From: Gammaproteobacteria bacterium 53_120_T64
Lineage (GTDB): Bacteria; Pseudomonadota; Gammaproteobacteria; Pseudomonadales; Porticoccaceae
DNA length: 33,857 bases
Reading direction: 5' to 3'
Assembly: GCA_002162815.1 (NCBI GenBank)
Contig: MAAT01000038.1
Location: 1 to 33,857 of the forward strand
The notes under the pieces: generated by a model
Told to the model about the DNA's origin: nothing
The model's input: the letters and a program-made list of their open reading frames with translations, nothing else
Database searches by the model: none
Part shown: in pieces, positions 1 through 7,328 of the stretch
Layout: each line of letters begins with the position of its first letter
Numbering within the stretch: position 1 is the first letter of the stretch
Translations under genes and position numbers: made by a program

Positions 1-1
1 C

Positions 2-226
2 GGTGGTTTTCTCGGGGCTGTTTTCGTTAGCGCCATGCTCCTACTGATGCCAAAAATCGGCATCACCAATATGCTAGCGGCGGCCATTGTCGGGCAGCTG
101 ATTATGTCCACCGCCATGGACCACGTCGGTGCATTTGGCAACCCGGTGATAGCGCTCAGCCCCACGCGGGTCTTCGGCGTACTGGTCTTGTTTCTGGGTT
201 TGTGGTTAATTCAGCGGGCACGCTAG
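2..226 (+). CDS. DMT-superfamily transporter YdcZ/DUF606 family, C-terminal part
   Basis: The reading frame is open from the left edge of the window, so the gene is cut at its 5' end and only about 74 residues remain. They form two hydrophobic segments separated by the sequence DHVGAFGNPV. The first segment begins GGFLGAVFVSAM and is followed by a PKIGITNMLAA stretch. This pattern is typical of the second half of YdcZ (DUF606) inner-membrane transporters of the drug/metabolite family. The substrate cannot be deduced. The gene converges on serA with a 71-bp gap that contains a run of ten C. Family assignment is by recognition of the pattern; an ATG at 35 lies inside the protein and is not the true start. 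Confidence 0.75.
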   Translation, partial: GGFLGAVFVSAMLLLMPKIGITNMLAAAIVGQLIMSTAMDHVGAFGNPVIALSPTRVFGVLVLFLGLWLIQRAR

Positions 227-267
227 AGACTATCAACAGGCCAGCTTTTTAATTCGCTGTGCTGTAA

Positions 268-277
268 CCCCCCCCCC
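268..277. repeat. homopolymer tract of ten C
   Basis: Ten consecutive C residues lie in the gap between the convergent transporter fragment and serA, 21 bp beyond the serA stop codon. Such a tract is prone to slippage. It sits downstream of both genes, so an effect on expression is unlikely. Confidence 0.9.
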
Positions 278-297
278 TCTGGCAAGCCGCACGCAAA

Positions 298-1527
298 CTA
301 AAACAACACCCGACAGCGAATAGTCCCCTCAATCGCCTTCAATTCTTTCAAGGCCTGGTCACTGTAACCAGCCGCCACATCAATCACCACGTAACCGATT
401 TGCTCATTGGTTTGCAAGTACTGGCCGGTGATGTTGACGGCGCTGTCGGAGAACACCTGGTTGATGGCGCTCATAATACCCGGCACGTTGCGGTGGATGT
501 GCAACAAACGATGGGATCCCTCGTGGGAGGGCAGCGCCACCGAGGGGAAGTTGACCGAGCCGAGGGTGGTGCCGTTATCGCTGTAGCGAATCAGCTTTTC
601 GGCCACTTCGCCGCCGATGTTCTCTTGCGCTTCTTCGGTTGAGCCGCCGACGTGGGGGGTCAAAATCACGTTGTCGAATTCACGCAGGGGGGAGAGAAAC
701 TCTTCCTGATTAGTGCCCGGCTCGCTGGGGAAAACATCGACGGCGGCACCGGCGAGTTTGTTGTCCGTCAAGGCTAGGCAGAGGGCGTCGATATCGATCA
801 CCTGTCCACGGGCGGCATTAATCAACACGGCACCGGGCTTCATCGCCGCCAGCCGTGCGCCGTTCATCATATTGCGCGTGGCCTTGGTATCGGGTACGTG
901 CAGCGACACCATGTCGGCGCAAGCCAGTAGATCGTCGAGCTCGGCAATTTGCTCGGCATTGCCCAGGGGCAGACGGGTGACGACATCGTAAAACTTCACC
1001 TTCATACCCAGGGATTCGGCCAGCACACTGACCTGGCTGCCGATATTGCCGTAGCCAACAATACCCAGGGTTTTGCCGCGCACCTCGAAGGAGCCAACGG
1101 CAGATTTCTGCCAGACACCGCGATGGGCCTTGGCATTTTTCTCGGGGACACCGCGCATCAGCATAATCGCCTCGGCAATGACCAGCTCGGCGACGCTGCG
1201 AGTGTTTGAATAAGGGGCATTAAAGACCACGGCGCCACGCTCGGTCGCGGCCTTCAGGTCAACCTGATTGGTGCCGATACAAAAGCAGCCGATGGCCATT
1301 AGTCGATTGGCGCTGGCCAGTACGTCGGCGGTGAGCTGGGTGCGCGAACGAATGCCGACAAAGTGGGCGTCGGCAATTTTGCCCTTCAGCTCGGCATCGT
1401 CCAGCGCACCCTTAATGTATTCAATATTGCTATAGCCCGAGGCATTGAGGGAGTCGACCGCCGAGGGGTGGACGCCCTCTAGTAATAAGATACGAATTTT
1501 CGATTTATCGAGAGAAACGGAAGCCAC
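298..1527 (-). CDS. serA: D-3-phosphoglycerate dehydrogenase SerA
   Basis: Catalyses the NAD-dependent oxidation of 3-phosphoglycerate, the first step of serine biosynthesis, in the cytoplasm. The GTG at 1527 is chosen because AAGAGG lies 7 bp upstream and gives a 409-residue protein, the length of the E. coli enzyme; the longer reading frame back to 1620 would add 31 unrelated residues. Visible features are the Rossmann motif GIVGYGNIG, the INAARG, DVFPSEP and LTPHVGGST segments that carry the catalytic Arg, Glu and His, and a C-terminal ACT domain with HIHRNVPG and VNITGQYLQT. The ACT segment keeps the His and Asn residues that bind serine in the E. coli protein, so feedback inhibition by serine is expected. 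It is divergent from the D-2-hydroxyglutarate dehydrogenase-like gene, a pairing also known in Pseudomonas. Confidence 0.97.
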   Translation of the reverse strand: MASVSLDKSKIRILLLEGVHPSAVDSLNASGYSNIEYIKGALDDAELKGKIADAHFVGIRSRTQLTADVLASANRLMAIGCFCIGTNQVDLKAATERGAVVFNAPYSNTRSVAELVIAEAIMLMRGVPEKNAKAHRGVWQKSAVGSFEVRGKTLGIVGYGNIGSQVSVLAESLGMKVKFYDVVTRLPLGNAEQIAELDDLLACADMVSLHVPDTKATRNMMNGARLAAMKPGAVLINAARGQVIDIDALCLALTDNKLAGAAVDVFPSEPGTNQEEFLSPLREFDNVILTPHVGGSTEEAQENIGGEVAEKLIRYSDNGTTLGSVNFPSVALPSHEGSHRLLHIHRNVPGIMSAINQVFSDSAVNITGQYLQTNEQIGYVVIDVAAGYSDQALKELKAIEGTIRCRVLF

Positions 1528-1563
1528 AACAATACCTCTTAAGACCAAAAAACGGGCCGACAT

Positions 1564-1587
1564 GGTAACATGGCGGGCTCTGTTACC
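1564..1587. promoter_or_regulatory. inverted repeat in the serA / FAD-oxidase divergent region, possible operator
   Basis: GGTAACA (1564-1570) and TGTTACC (1581-1587) are perfect 7-bp arms with a 10-bp spacer. They lie between the two divergent start codons at 1527 and 1619. The position suits a regulator that controls both genes, but no known operator consensus was recognised and the function is inference. Confidence 0.35.
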
Positions 1588-1618
1588 GCCCTCGATCAAC
1601 GCTAAAGAGCCCCGCCCC

Positions 1619-3004
1619 ATGAATCAGCAAACCCTGCAAAAACTCCAGACCATCGTCGGCGCAAGTCGGGTTCTCACCGATGCCGACAGCCTGCAACACT
1701 ACGGCCTCGACCGCACTACGGTGTGGACGGCGGCACCCTGCGCGATCGTATTGCCGGGCAGCATCGACGAGGTACAGGCCATTGTGCGACTGGCGGCCAG
1801 CGAAGACCTGGCCATTGTGCCCTCGGGCGGGCGCACCGGTTTAAGCGGCGGCGCGGTGGCGAAATCGGGCGAACTGGTACTGGCCCTCGACCGCATGAAT
1901 AAGGTGCTCGACTTTAATGCCGTCGACCGCAGCCTCACCTGTCAGGCCGGTATCATCACCCAGCAGTTGCAGGAGTACGCGGAGCAACAAGGGCTATTTT
2001 ATCCGGTGGATTTCGCCTCGGCGGGCTCCAGCCAAATTGGCGGCAATATCGCCACCAACGCTGGCGGCATTAATGTTATCCGCTACGGCATGACCCGCGA
2101 CTGGGTGCTGGGCCTGAAAGTGGTGACCGGCAATGGCGATATTCTTGAGCTAAACCGTGGGCTGATTAAAAACAATACCGGCTATGACTTCCGCCATTTG
2201 TTTATTGGCTCCGAGGGCACCCTGGGTATTATTTGCGAAGCCACCATGCGTCTCGCACCGCCACCCAAAGACCCGGCGGTATTAGTGCTGGGGGTCAGCG
2301 ACTTCCCCGCCATTATGGATGTCTTGAAAACCTACAGCGGCGCCCTAACCCTCAACGCCTTTGAGTTTTTCTCCGACCTCGCGCTGGAAAAAGTACTGGC
2401 TCACCAACCGCTAACCGCACCCTTTGAACAGCGCACGCCCTATTACGCCCTGCTGGAGTTTGAGCAAAGCACACCCGAGGTTCTCGATACCGCGATGGCG
2501 CTGTTTGAAGACTGTGTCGAGGCGGGCTGGGTGCTCGACGGCGTGGTCAGCCAAAATCAGACCCAGGCCAAAAACCTCTGGCGTCTGCGGGAGGACATCT
2601 CCGAAACCCTGTCCTTTGCCAAGCCCTACAAAAACGATATCTCTGTGCAAGTCTCACAAATGCCCGACTTTATTCGTGCCGTCGACGAGCTCGCCAGCCA
2701 GCGCTACCCCGACTTTGAAGTAGTCTGGTACGGCCATATCGGCGACGGCAATCTGCATTTAAATATTCTCAAGCCCGACGCGCTGAGTGTTGATGACTTT
2801 AATCAACAGTGCAGCAGCGTCAGTGTCGAAGTCTCCGAACTGGTGCAAGCCTTTAATGGCAGCGTTTCCGCCGAGCACGGTATCGGCCTGCTGAAAAAGC
2901 CCTATTTGAGCTATACCCGCAGCGCCACAGAAATCGCCTTAATGCAGCAGATGAAACGCTTGTTTGACCCGCAAGGCCTACTCAACCCCGGCAAATTAAT
3001 CTAA
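1619..3004 (+). CDS. FAD-binding oxidase, D-2-hydroxyglutarate dehydrogenase type
   Basis: A 461-residue flavoprotein of the GlcD/vanillyl-alcohol-oxidase family. The ATG at 1619 is preceded by AAAGAG; the frame upstream of it is shadow coding over serA. The FAD-binding PCMH domain contains PSGGRTGLSGG at residues 68-78 and later GSEGTLGII. The C-terminal half has HIGDGNLHLN (from H373) and EHGIG (E419), the conserved substrate and metal site of D-lactate, glycolate and D-2-hydroxyglutarate dehydrogenases. Divergence from serA points to D-2-hydroxyglutarate dehydrogenase: SerA makes D-2-hydroxyglutarate as a side product and in Pseudomonas the neighbouring enzyme recycles it to 2-oxoglutarate. 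The specific substrate is inferred from this context; D-lactate or glycolate dehydrogenase remains possible. Confidence 0.85.
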   Translation: MNQQTLQKLQTIVGASRVLTDADSLQHYGLDRTTVWTAAPCAIVLPGSIDEVQAIVRLAASEDLAIVPSGGRTGLSGGAVAKSGELVLALDRMNKVLDFNAVDRSLTCQAGIITQQLQEYAEQQGLFYPVDFASAGSSQIGGNIATNAGGINVIRYGMTRDWVLGLKVVTGNGDILELNRGLIKNNTGYDFRHLFIGSEGTLGIICEATMRLAPPPKDPAVLVLGVSDFPAIMDVLKTYSGALTLNAFEFFSDLALEKVLAHQPLTAPFEQRTPYYALLEFEQSTPEVLDTAMALFEDCVEAGWVLDGVVSQNQTQAKNLWRLREDISETLSFAKPYKNDISVQVSQMPDFIRAVDELASQRYPDFEVVWYGHIGDGNLHLNILKPDALSVDDFNQQCSSVSVEVSELVQAFNGSVSAEHGIGLLKKPYLSYTRSATEIALMQQMKRLFDPQGLLNPGKLI

Positions 3005-3023
3005 TGAAAGCGGGAACAAGACC

Positions 3024-3695
3024 ATGAGCTATCAACATCAGTTTATCGACAACAGTCCTTGCGACTTCCCCCCCGGGAAAGTGGTCTGCGTAGGGCTTAA
3101 CTACGCCGCCCACGTCGCCGAAATGAACAGTAAAAACATCGGCGAGCCACTACTGTTTATTAAACCCGCCAGCGCATTAGCACCAATGCAAGAACCGATA
3201 CGCATACCGGAGGGCCGAGGCGCCTGCCACTTTGAAAGCGAAATGGCCCTGCTGATTGGCCAGCCCCTAAAAAACTGCAATGAAGAAAACGTTATTGAAG
3301 CCATCGCCGGTGTCGGCATCGCCCTCGACCTCACCCTGCGCGACCTGCAAAAACAATTAAAAACAGCGGGCCAACCCTGGGAGAAAGCCAAGGGCTGGGA
3401 CGGCGCCTGCCCTATTTCACCCTTTGTAAAAATGGAGGAAGTCGCAGACCTGCAAGATGTCGATATTAAGCTTTGGCAAAATGGCGAATTAAAACAAGAT
3501 GGCAATACTGGGCAGATGCTCACCAAGGTGATAGCACTCATTACTTACATCTCGCAGTTTTTTACATTGCTGCCCGGGGATGTCGTGCTCACAGGTACGC
3601 CCGAGGGGGTTGGGCCACTGCAGGCAGGCGATCAACTGAGGCTTGAGCTGGCAGCACTGTTAAATATAGAAGCCGGCAGGGTGATCCAAGGCTAA
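3024..3695 (+). CDS. fumarylacetoacetate hydrolase family protein (acylpyruvate hydrolase-like)
   Basis: A 223-residue protein of the FAH superfamily, metal-dependent enzymes that cleave or decarboxylate acylpyruvates and oxaloacetate. The signature is complete: NYAAHVAEM near residue 27, IKPASA at 46-51, HFESEMA with the metal ligands E71 and E73, D102 in the ALDLT segment, KGWDGACP with K123, and GTPEGVG at 191-197. Length matches the single-domain FAHD1/YcgM group. The start lies 20 bp after the stop of the flavoprotein gene on the same strand, so the two are probably co-transcribed. The substrate is not determined by the sequence. Confidence 0.88.
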   Translation: MSYQHQFIDNSPCDFPPGKVVCVGLNYAAHVAEMNSKNIGEPLLFIKPASALAPMQEPIRIPEGRGACHFESEMALLIGQPLKNCNEENVIEAIAGVGIALDLTLRDLQKQLKTAGQPWEKAKGWDGACPISPFVKMEEVADLQDVDIKLWQNGELKQDGNTGQMLTKVIALITYISQFFTLLPGDVVLTGTPEGVGPLQAGDQLRLELAALLNIEAGRVIQG

Positions 3696-3732
3696 GCACC
3701 TCGATGGGGGAGGTGAGCGCCCCCAGCCCTAC

Positions 3733-4782
3733 CTAGCCCTGACGTTTTTGCAAATGCCCCTGGCGAATCAAATCTTCAACCGCATCGACCAAGGTTTCGC
3801 GCACCGGGCGAAACTCCATCCCCAGCTCGGCGCATATTTTTGCATTGCTAATACGCATGGTTTTACCGAGGTGGGAGCGAATAAAATCACCGGCGCCGCT
3901 GGGCTGGGTGTAGGAAAGCAATTTAACAACGCTGCTCACCCAGCCGGCGCTCATATCGTGACTCGGCAAACGGTAGTTGCTGTAGCCAGCTCCGCGTAGA
4001 AAATCAACAATCTCGCCCATGGTCATGGCTTCGCTATAGCAAATATAGCGGCCCTCGGCATCGCCTTTATCAAGCGCCAGTACGTGGGCATGGGCCACAT
4101 CGCAAACATCGACCATGCAAAAATTAAGTGCCATCACGCCCGGATAGGTGCCGCTAAGCAGGTCGCGAATCACCTGATTACTACTGTTCAAGCCCGGGCC
4201 TACGGCCTCGCCAATGACCATACAGGGGTTTAAGGCAACAAGGTCAAAGCTCCGGGGCTGCTCTCGCATAAAGCCCCAGGCGGCCTGTTCGGCCAGCGCC
4301 TTGGAATAAAAATAGGGATTGCGGGCTAAGGAAGACTTAGCATTCCAGTCGGTTTCGGTAAACACGTGCTGATCATTGGGCTCATCGGTAATCGCCGCCA
4401 GGGATGAGGTCAGTACCACCCGCTTCACACTGGTCGTTTTAGTGCAGGCCCGTAGAACGTCGAGGGTGCCGTTCACAGCGGGGTCGACCATTTCCTGTTG
4501 CGGGCTTTTCGTCTCCAGTAAATAAGGGCTGGCGGCGTGGATCACATAATCACAATCGGCAATGGCGCTATCGAAAGAACCCGGCTCGGCGAGATCACCC
4601 GACACCAGTTCAAGTCTTTCGGCGGCACCGGGTAAGCGCAGTAGATAGGCGTACTGGCTATCGTCGACCCCACCCCGCACCGTGCCACGAACCCTAAAAC
4701 CGCTAGCCAATAAGACACGGATGGTTTGCCCGGCGATAAAACCCGAGGCCCCGGTAACGCAAACCCTTGCTTCAGGTGACAC
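3733..4782 (-). CDS. NAD(P)-dependent epimerase/dehydratase, dihydroflavonol-reductase-like extended SDR
   Basis: A 349-residue extended short-chain dehydrogenase. The GTG at 4782 is preferred over the TTG at 4788 because AAGAGG (4791-4796) is then correctly spaced. The N-terminus has the NAD(P)-binding motif TGASGFIAG, followed by a VSGDLAEPGS segment, VIHAASPY and TSSLAAI; the catalytic YxxxK is in YFYSKALAEQ. This layout is that of dihydroflavonol-4-reductase, cinnamoyl-CoA reductase and related aldehyde or ketone reductases. It follows the MFE2-like SDR gene on the same strand with a short gap that contains a TG dinucleotide repeat. The substrate is unknown. Confidence 0.82.
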   Translation of the reverse strand: MSPEARVCVTGASGFIAGQTIRVLLASGFRVRGTVRGGVDDSQYAYLLRLPGAAERLELVSGDLAEPGSFDSAIADCDYVIHAASPYLLETKSPQQEMVDPAVNGTLDVLRACTKTTSVKRVVLTSSLAAITDEPNDQHVFTETDWNAKSSLARNPYFYSKALAEQAAWGFMREQPRSFDLVALNPCMVIGEAVGPGLNSSNQVIRDLLSGTYPGVMALNFCMVDVCDVAHAHVLALDKGDAEGRYICYSEAMTMGEIVDFLRGAGYSNYRLPSHDMSAGWVSSVVKLLSYTQPSGAGDFIRSHLGKTMRISNAKICAELGMEFRPVRETLVDAVEDLIRQGHLQKRQG

Positions 4783-4800
4783 TAACAAACCCTCTTACGC

Positions 4801-4816
4801 TGTGTGTGTGTGTGTG
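4801..4816. repeat. (TG)8 dinucleotide repeat
   Basis: Eight perfect TG units lie in the gap between the two SDR genes, immediately upstream of the ribosome-binding site of the downstream gene (read as CA repeats on that strand). Length changes by slippage could alter the spacing of the leader region. Confidence 0.9.
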
Positions 4817-4828
4817 CGAAAGTAATAA

Positions 4829-5758
4829 TTAGCCTTCTGCCTCGGCCGGCGCGGGGTTGGGCCGACCCGCCATCAGCGAGCCCGGGATGGACGCTATCAA
4901 ATCTTCGACACTGAACAAGCCATCGTTATCGGTTTTCAGCAGCATTTTTTCTTCCACCGGCTCGCAATAGACCGAGACCCGGCCGCGTTCGACATGGAAG
5001 ATTTGGCCATTAACATCGGCTGCCGCAGCGGTGCCAAGGTAGGCAACCATGGGTGCGACAAACTCTGGCCCCGGCATCGCCATCAGCGAGTCGTAGCGAT
5101 CCTGAGTAATCAAGCCAGCATCGAGACGTTTTTTCATACCGTCAATCACCCCTTGGTCGAGGGTCATGCGGGTCGCGGCAATGGGGCAAATCGCATTGGC
5201 GGTGACACCGTAGCGGCCCAGCTCCCGCGCCAGTGAACGGGTAAAGCTGACAATGCCGCCCTTCGCCGCTGCGTAGTTAGACTGACCGACACTACCGCGC
5301 CAGGCGTCGGAGGCGAAGTTGACGATGCGCCCAAAGCGTTGACCGCGCATCACCTTCGCCGCGTGGTGGCACATATTGTAGTGGCCCTTGAGATGCACGC
5401 GGATCACCGTATCCCAATCATCTTCACTGAGGTTCCAGATCATCCGCTCACGCAGCACACCCGCACAGTTCACCACCATATCGACACTATCAAAGGCCTC
5501 GACACAGGTGCCGATAATACCCGCCGCCGCCTCGTAGTCATCGACCGGAGCGAGGGCGGAAACCGCTTCACCACCCGCCGCTTTAATTTCTGCCACTACC
5601 TGGTTGGCCGGGGCCTCTTCGCCACCCCTACCACCACGGTCGGCACCGGGGTCGGCAACGACCACCCGCGCACCTTGTTGAGCCAATACCAACGCAATTT
5701 CGCGACCAATGCCCCGGCCACCGCCGGTGACGATGGCCGATTTACCCTCTAAGTTCAT
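4829..5758 (-). CDS. SDR family oxidoreductase, MFE2/HSD17B4-like 3-hydroxyacyl-CoA dehydrogenase type
   Basis: A 309-residue classical SDR with an extended C-terminus. The ATG at 5758 places the protein start just before the beta strand leading to TGGGRGIG (residues 11-18) and is preceded by GAGTGG; the upstream ATG at 5800 would add a non-conserved leader. Other features are NCAG at 97-100, S150 and the catalytic pair Y162/K166 (NYAAAKGG). The glycine-rich insert after the second strand, followed by ANQVVAEIKAAGGEA, the VLRERMIW segment and EFVAPMVAYL near the end resemble the dehydrogenase domain of multifunctional enzyme type 2. A beta-oxidation or side-chain/ring-degrading role is inferred. 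It is followed closely by an extended SDR gene. Confidence 0.82.
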   Translation of the reverse strand: MNLEGKSAIVTGGGRGIGREIALVLAQQGARVVVADPGADRGGRGGEEAPANQVVAEIKAAGGEAVSALAPVDDYEAAAGIIGTCVEAFDSVDMVVNCAGVLRERMIWNLSEDDWDTVIRVHLKGHYNMCHHAAKVMRGQRFGRIVNFASDAWRGSVGQSNYAAAKGGIVSFTRSLARELGRYGVTANAICPIAATRMTLDQGVIDGMKKRLDAGLITQDRYDSLMAMPGPEFVAPMVAYLGTAAAADVNGQIFHVERGRVSVYCEPVEEKMLLKTDNDGLFSVEDLIASIPGSLMAGRPNPAPAEAEG

Positions 5759-5918
5759 ATAAAAACCACTCGCAATACCTGTTTGGGTAAGCCCAAACAA
5801 AACTAGGAAGAAACGCCCCCAGACACGTAAGAGCGCACTAATAAATGACTGAACCTCGAGTGTAGCAGTTGCCGCTTAGCGTGCAAGAGCGCGCAGTATT
5901 GATCTCTTTAAGCAAGGG

Positions 5919-6128
5919 CTAAGGGCTATCGCAGCACTGCTGGCCCTGCTGTACTGGCGGGCACTGCACCGTTGCGTAAGAACAGAAAACACAGCAATCG
6001 CCGGGCAGAGGTGAGAGCAGTTGCCGGCAGGATTTACATTCGTAAAACCACTGACAGGCATTGGTGGGCATTTGCTCGGTTTTACGGTGGCCGCAGGCCG
6101 GGCACCTAATGGTCGATTGCAAAATCAT
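5919..6128 (-). CDS. small GDCCVxC-motif cysteine-rich protein (Cys form of a selenoprotein family)
   Basis: A 69-residue protein with ten cysteines. The ATG at 6128 is preceded by GAGG six bases upstream, while the longer frame to 6176 lacks a good site. The sequence shows RCPACGH, then CQWFYECKSCRQLL, then GDCCVFCSY and QCPP. This arrangement is that of a small family in which one Cys of GDCC is selenocysteine in some bacteria; here it is an ordinary cysteine codon. The CxxC and CxxxxxxCxxC spacings suggest a zinc-ribbon or thiol/metal-binding protein. Function is not established. It lies 54 bp downstream of the Rieske oxygenase start-to-stop unit on the same strand and may be co-transcribed. 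Confidence 0.8.
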   Translation of the reverse strand: MILQSTIRCPACGHRKTEQMPTNACQWFYECKSCRQLLSPLPGDCCVFCSYATVQCPPVQQGQQCCDSP

Positions 6129-6182
6129 TGGGCACCTCATTCGGCCAGCGTTGAATTTTTTCAGAGTCGCTAGCAATAGCCC

Positions 6183-7328
6183 TTATTCGGTGGCCATCGA
6201 CCGCTCAAGGGATTGATGAAAATGCGCCAGCGCCGGTTCATTTTGGCCAATCAGCACTTCTTTCATGGCGCCGCTCAAGTAATTGCGCTCCATGTCTTGC
6301 TGCATGGCAATATCTTCGCCATCCACGGTGCGAATCGCCAAATCGATATTTTTATCCCAATAGGCTTTCGCCTTATCGCTGATCACCGGCTCTGGCACGT
6401 AGCAGTCAAAATAAATAACGCACTGATCAACCCGGCCCTGCACCGGAAAAACCCGCCAGGTTTCAACATGGTCGGCCTGCATGGTAAAGATGGTGTTGGG
6501 GAAAAGCTGGTAGGAAATGGCGGTGTGCTTAACGAAGTCCCACTCACTTTCGGGCCGCTCGCGCAAACTGTCAATGCTTTTGCGCACCACGGCCATCCAG
6601 TGATGTAGGCCGTGACCCTCAAAAAGACACAGGTTGCCATAGAAAATCGGCCCCACAGTATCTTTGTGTAGGGTGGCAAAGTGATAGGGCTCTAGAAAAG
6701 TATCAATCGGCATCTTCCAATTAATATCCCGATGTAAAACCCGGCTTTGGTAGTGCACATAATTTTGCAGGTCATAACCGGCCAGCTCACCCCGCATACT
6801 CGCCAAATGCTGATCCAAGTTAATCACAGCCTCGGGGTCGGGCTGCACCCAAATCATGCCATCGCTCTCCACCAGTGGTAGAGGTGTCAGACCGTGGGCC
6901 TCTCTCTCAATACCCGGGAAATTGCGCTGGTCGGGGATAACCTTTAATACGCCAGTGCGGTCATAAGTCCAGGCGTGATAGGGACAGGTAAAGCGCGCCG
7001 TGCGCCCGCAACCTTGGGCCACGGGCGCCCCTCTGTGACGACACATATTAATAAAGGCCCGAGCCACGCCATCATCTCCCCTCACCAGCAGTATTGGCAG
7101 AGTGCCATGCTCCATGGTCAAGTAGGCACCGGGCTCGGCAATCACCCCTGACAAGCCCATAAATAGGGGATGTTTTTTAAAGACGCTGGCCAATTCACGG
7201 TCTAGCCAGCGCTTATCGGTATAGGCCTCTACCTGGGCCCGCTTAACACCGGGTGTGGTCGTGGTCTGGCCACTATCAATCAGCTGCCAAGCCTTTTTAA
7301 TACGAGCTACCTGCGTTGTGTGATCCAC
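6183..7328 (-). CDS. Rieske [2Fe-2S] aromatic ring-hydroxylating oxygenase, alpha subunit
   Basis: A 381-residue oxygenase subunit that would use electrons from a partner reductase to hydroxylate an aromatic or cyclic substrate. The GTG start at 7328 has AAGGA seven bases upstream. The Rieske cluster motif is C96-x-H98 with C115-x2-H118 (MCRHRGAP and CPYHAW). The mononuclear iron site is visible as E213-x2-H216-x4-H221 (EPYHFATLH). Length fits a single-chain alpha subunit of the RHO superfamily. No reductase, ferredoxin or beta subunit gene is in the window, so partners must be encoded elsewhere. The neighbouring SDR and FAH-type genes suggest a catabolic cluster, but the substrate cannot be named. 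Confidence 0.92.
   Translation of the reverse strand: MDHTTQVARIKKAWQLIDSGQTTTTPGVKRAQVEAYTDKRWLDRELASVFKKHPLFMGLSGVIAEPGAYLTMEHGTLPILLVRGDDGVARAFINMCRHRGAPVAQGCGRTARFTCPYHAWTYDRTGVLKVIPDQRNFPGIEREAHGLTPLPLVESDGMIWVQPDPEAVINLDQHLASMRGELAGYDLQNYVHYQSRVLHRDINWKMPIDTFLEPYHFATLHKDTVGPIFYGNLCLFEGHGLHHWMAVVRKSIDSLRERPESEWDFVKHTAISYQLFPNTIFTMQADHVETWRVFPVQGRVDQCVIYFDCYVPEPVISDKAKAYWDKNIDLAIRTVDGEDIAMQQDMERNYLSGAMKEVLIGQNEPALAHFHQSLERSMATE

Noticed and set aside
1528..1620. N-terminal extension of SerA to an ATG at 1620
   Set aside because: The extra residues are not like any SerA, and the GTG at 1527 has a good ribosome-binding site and gives the family length.
3697..3715. Stem CACCTC/GAGGTG after the FAH-family gene as a terminator
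   Set aside because: Only six base pairs and followed by C-rich sequence without a T run; too weak to call.
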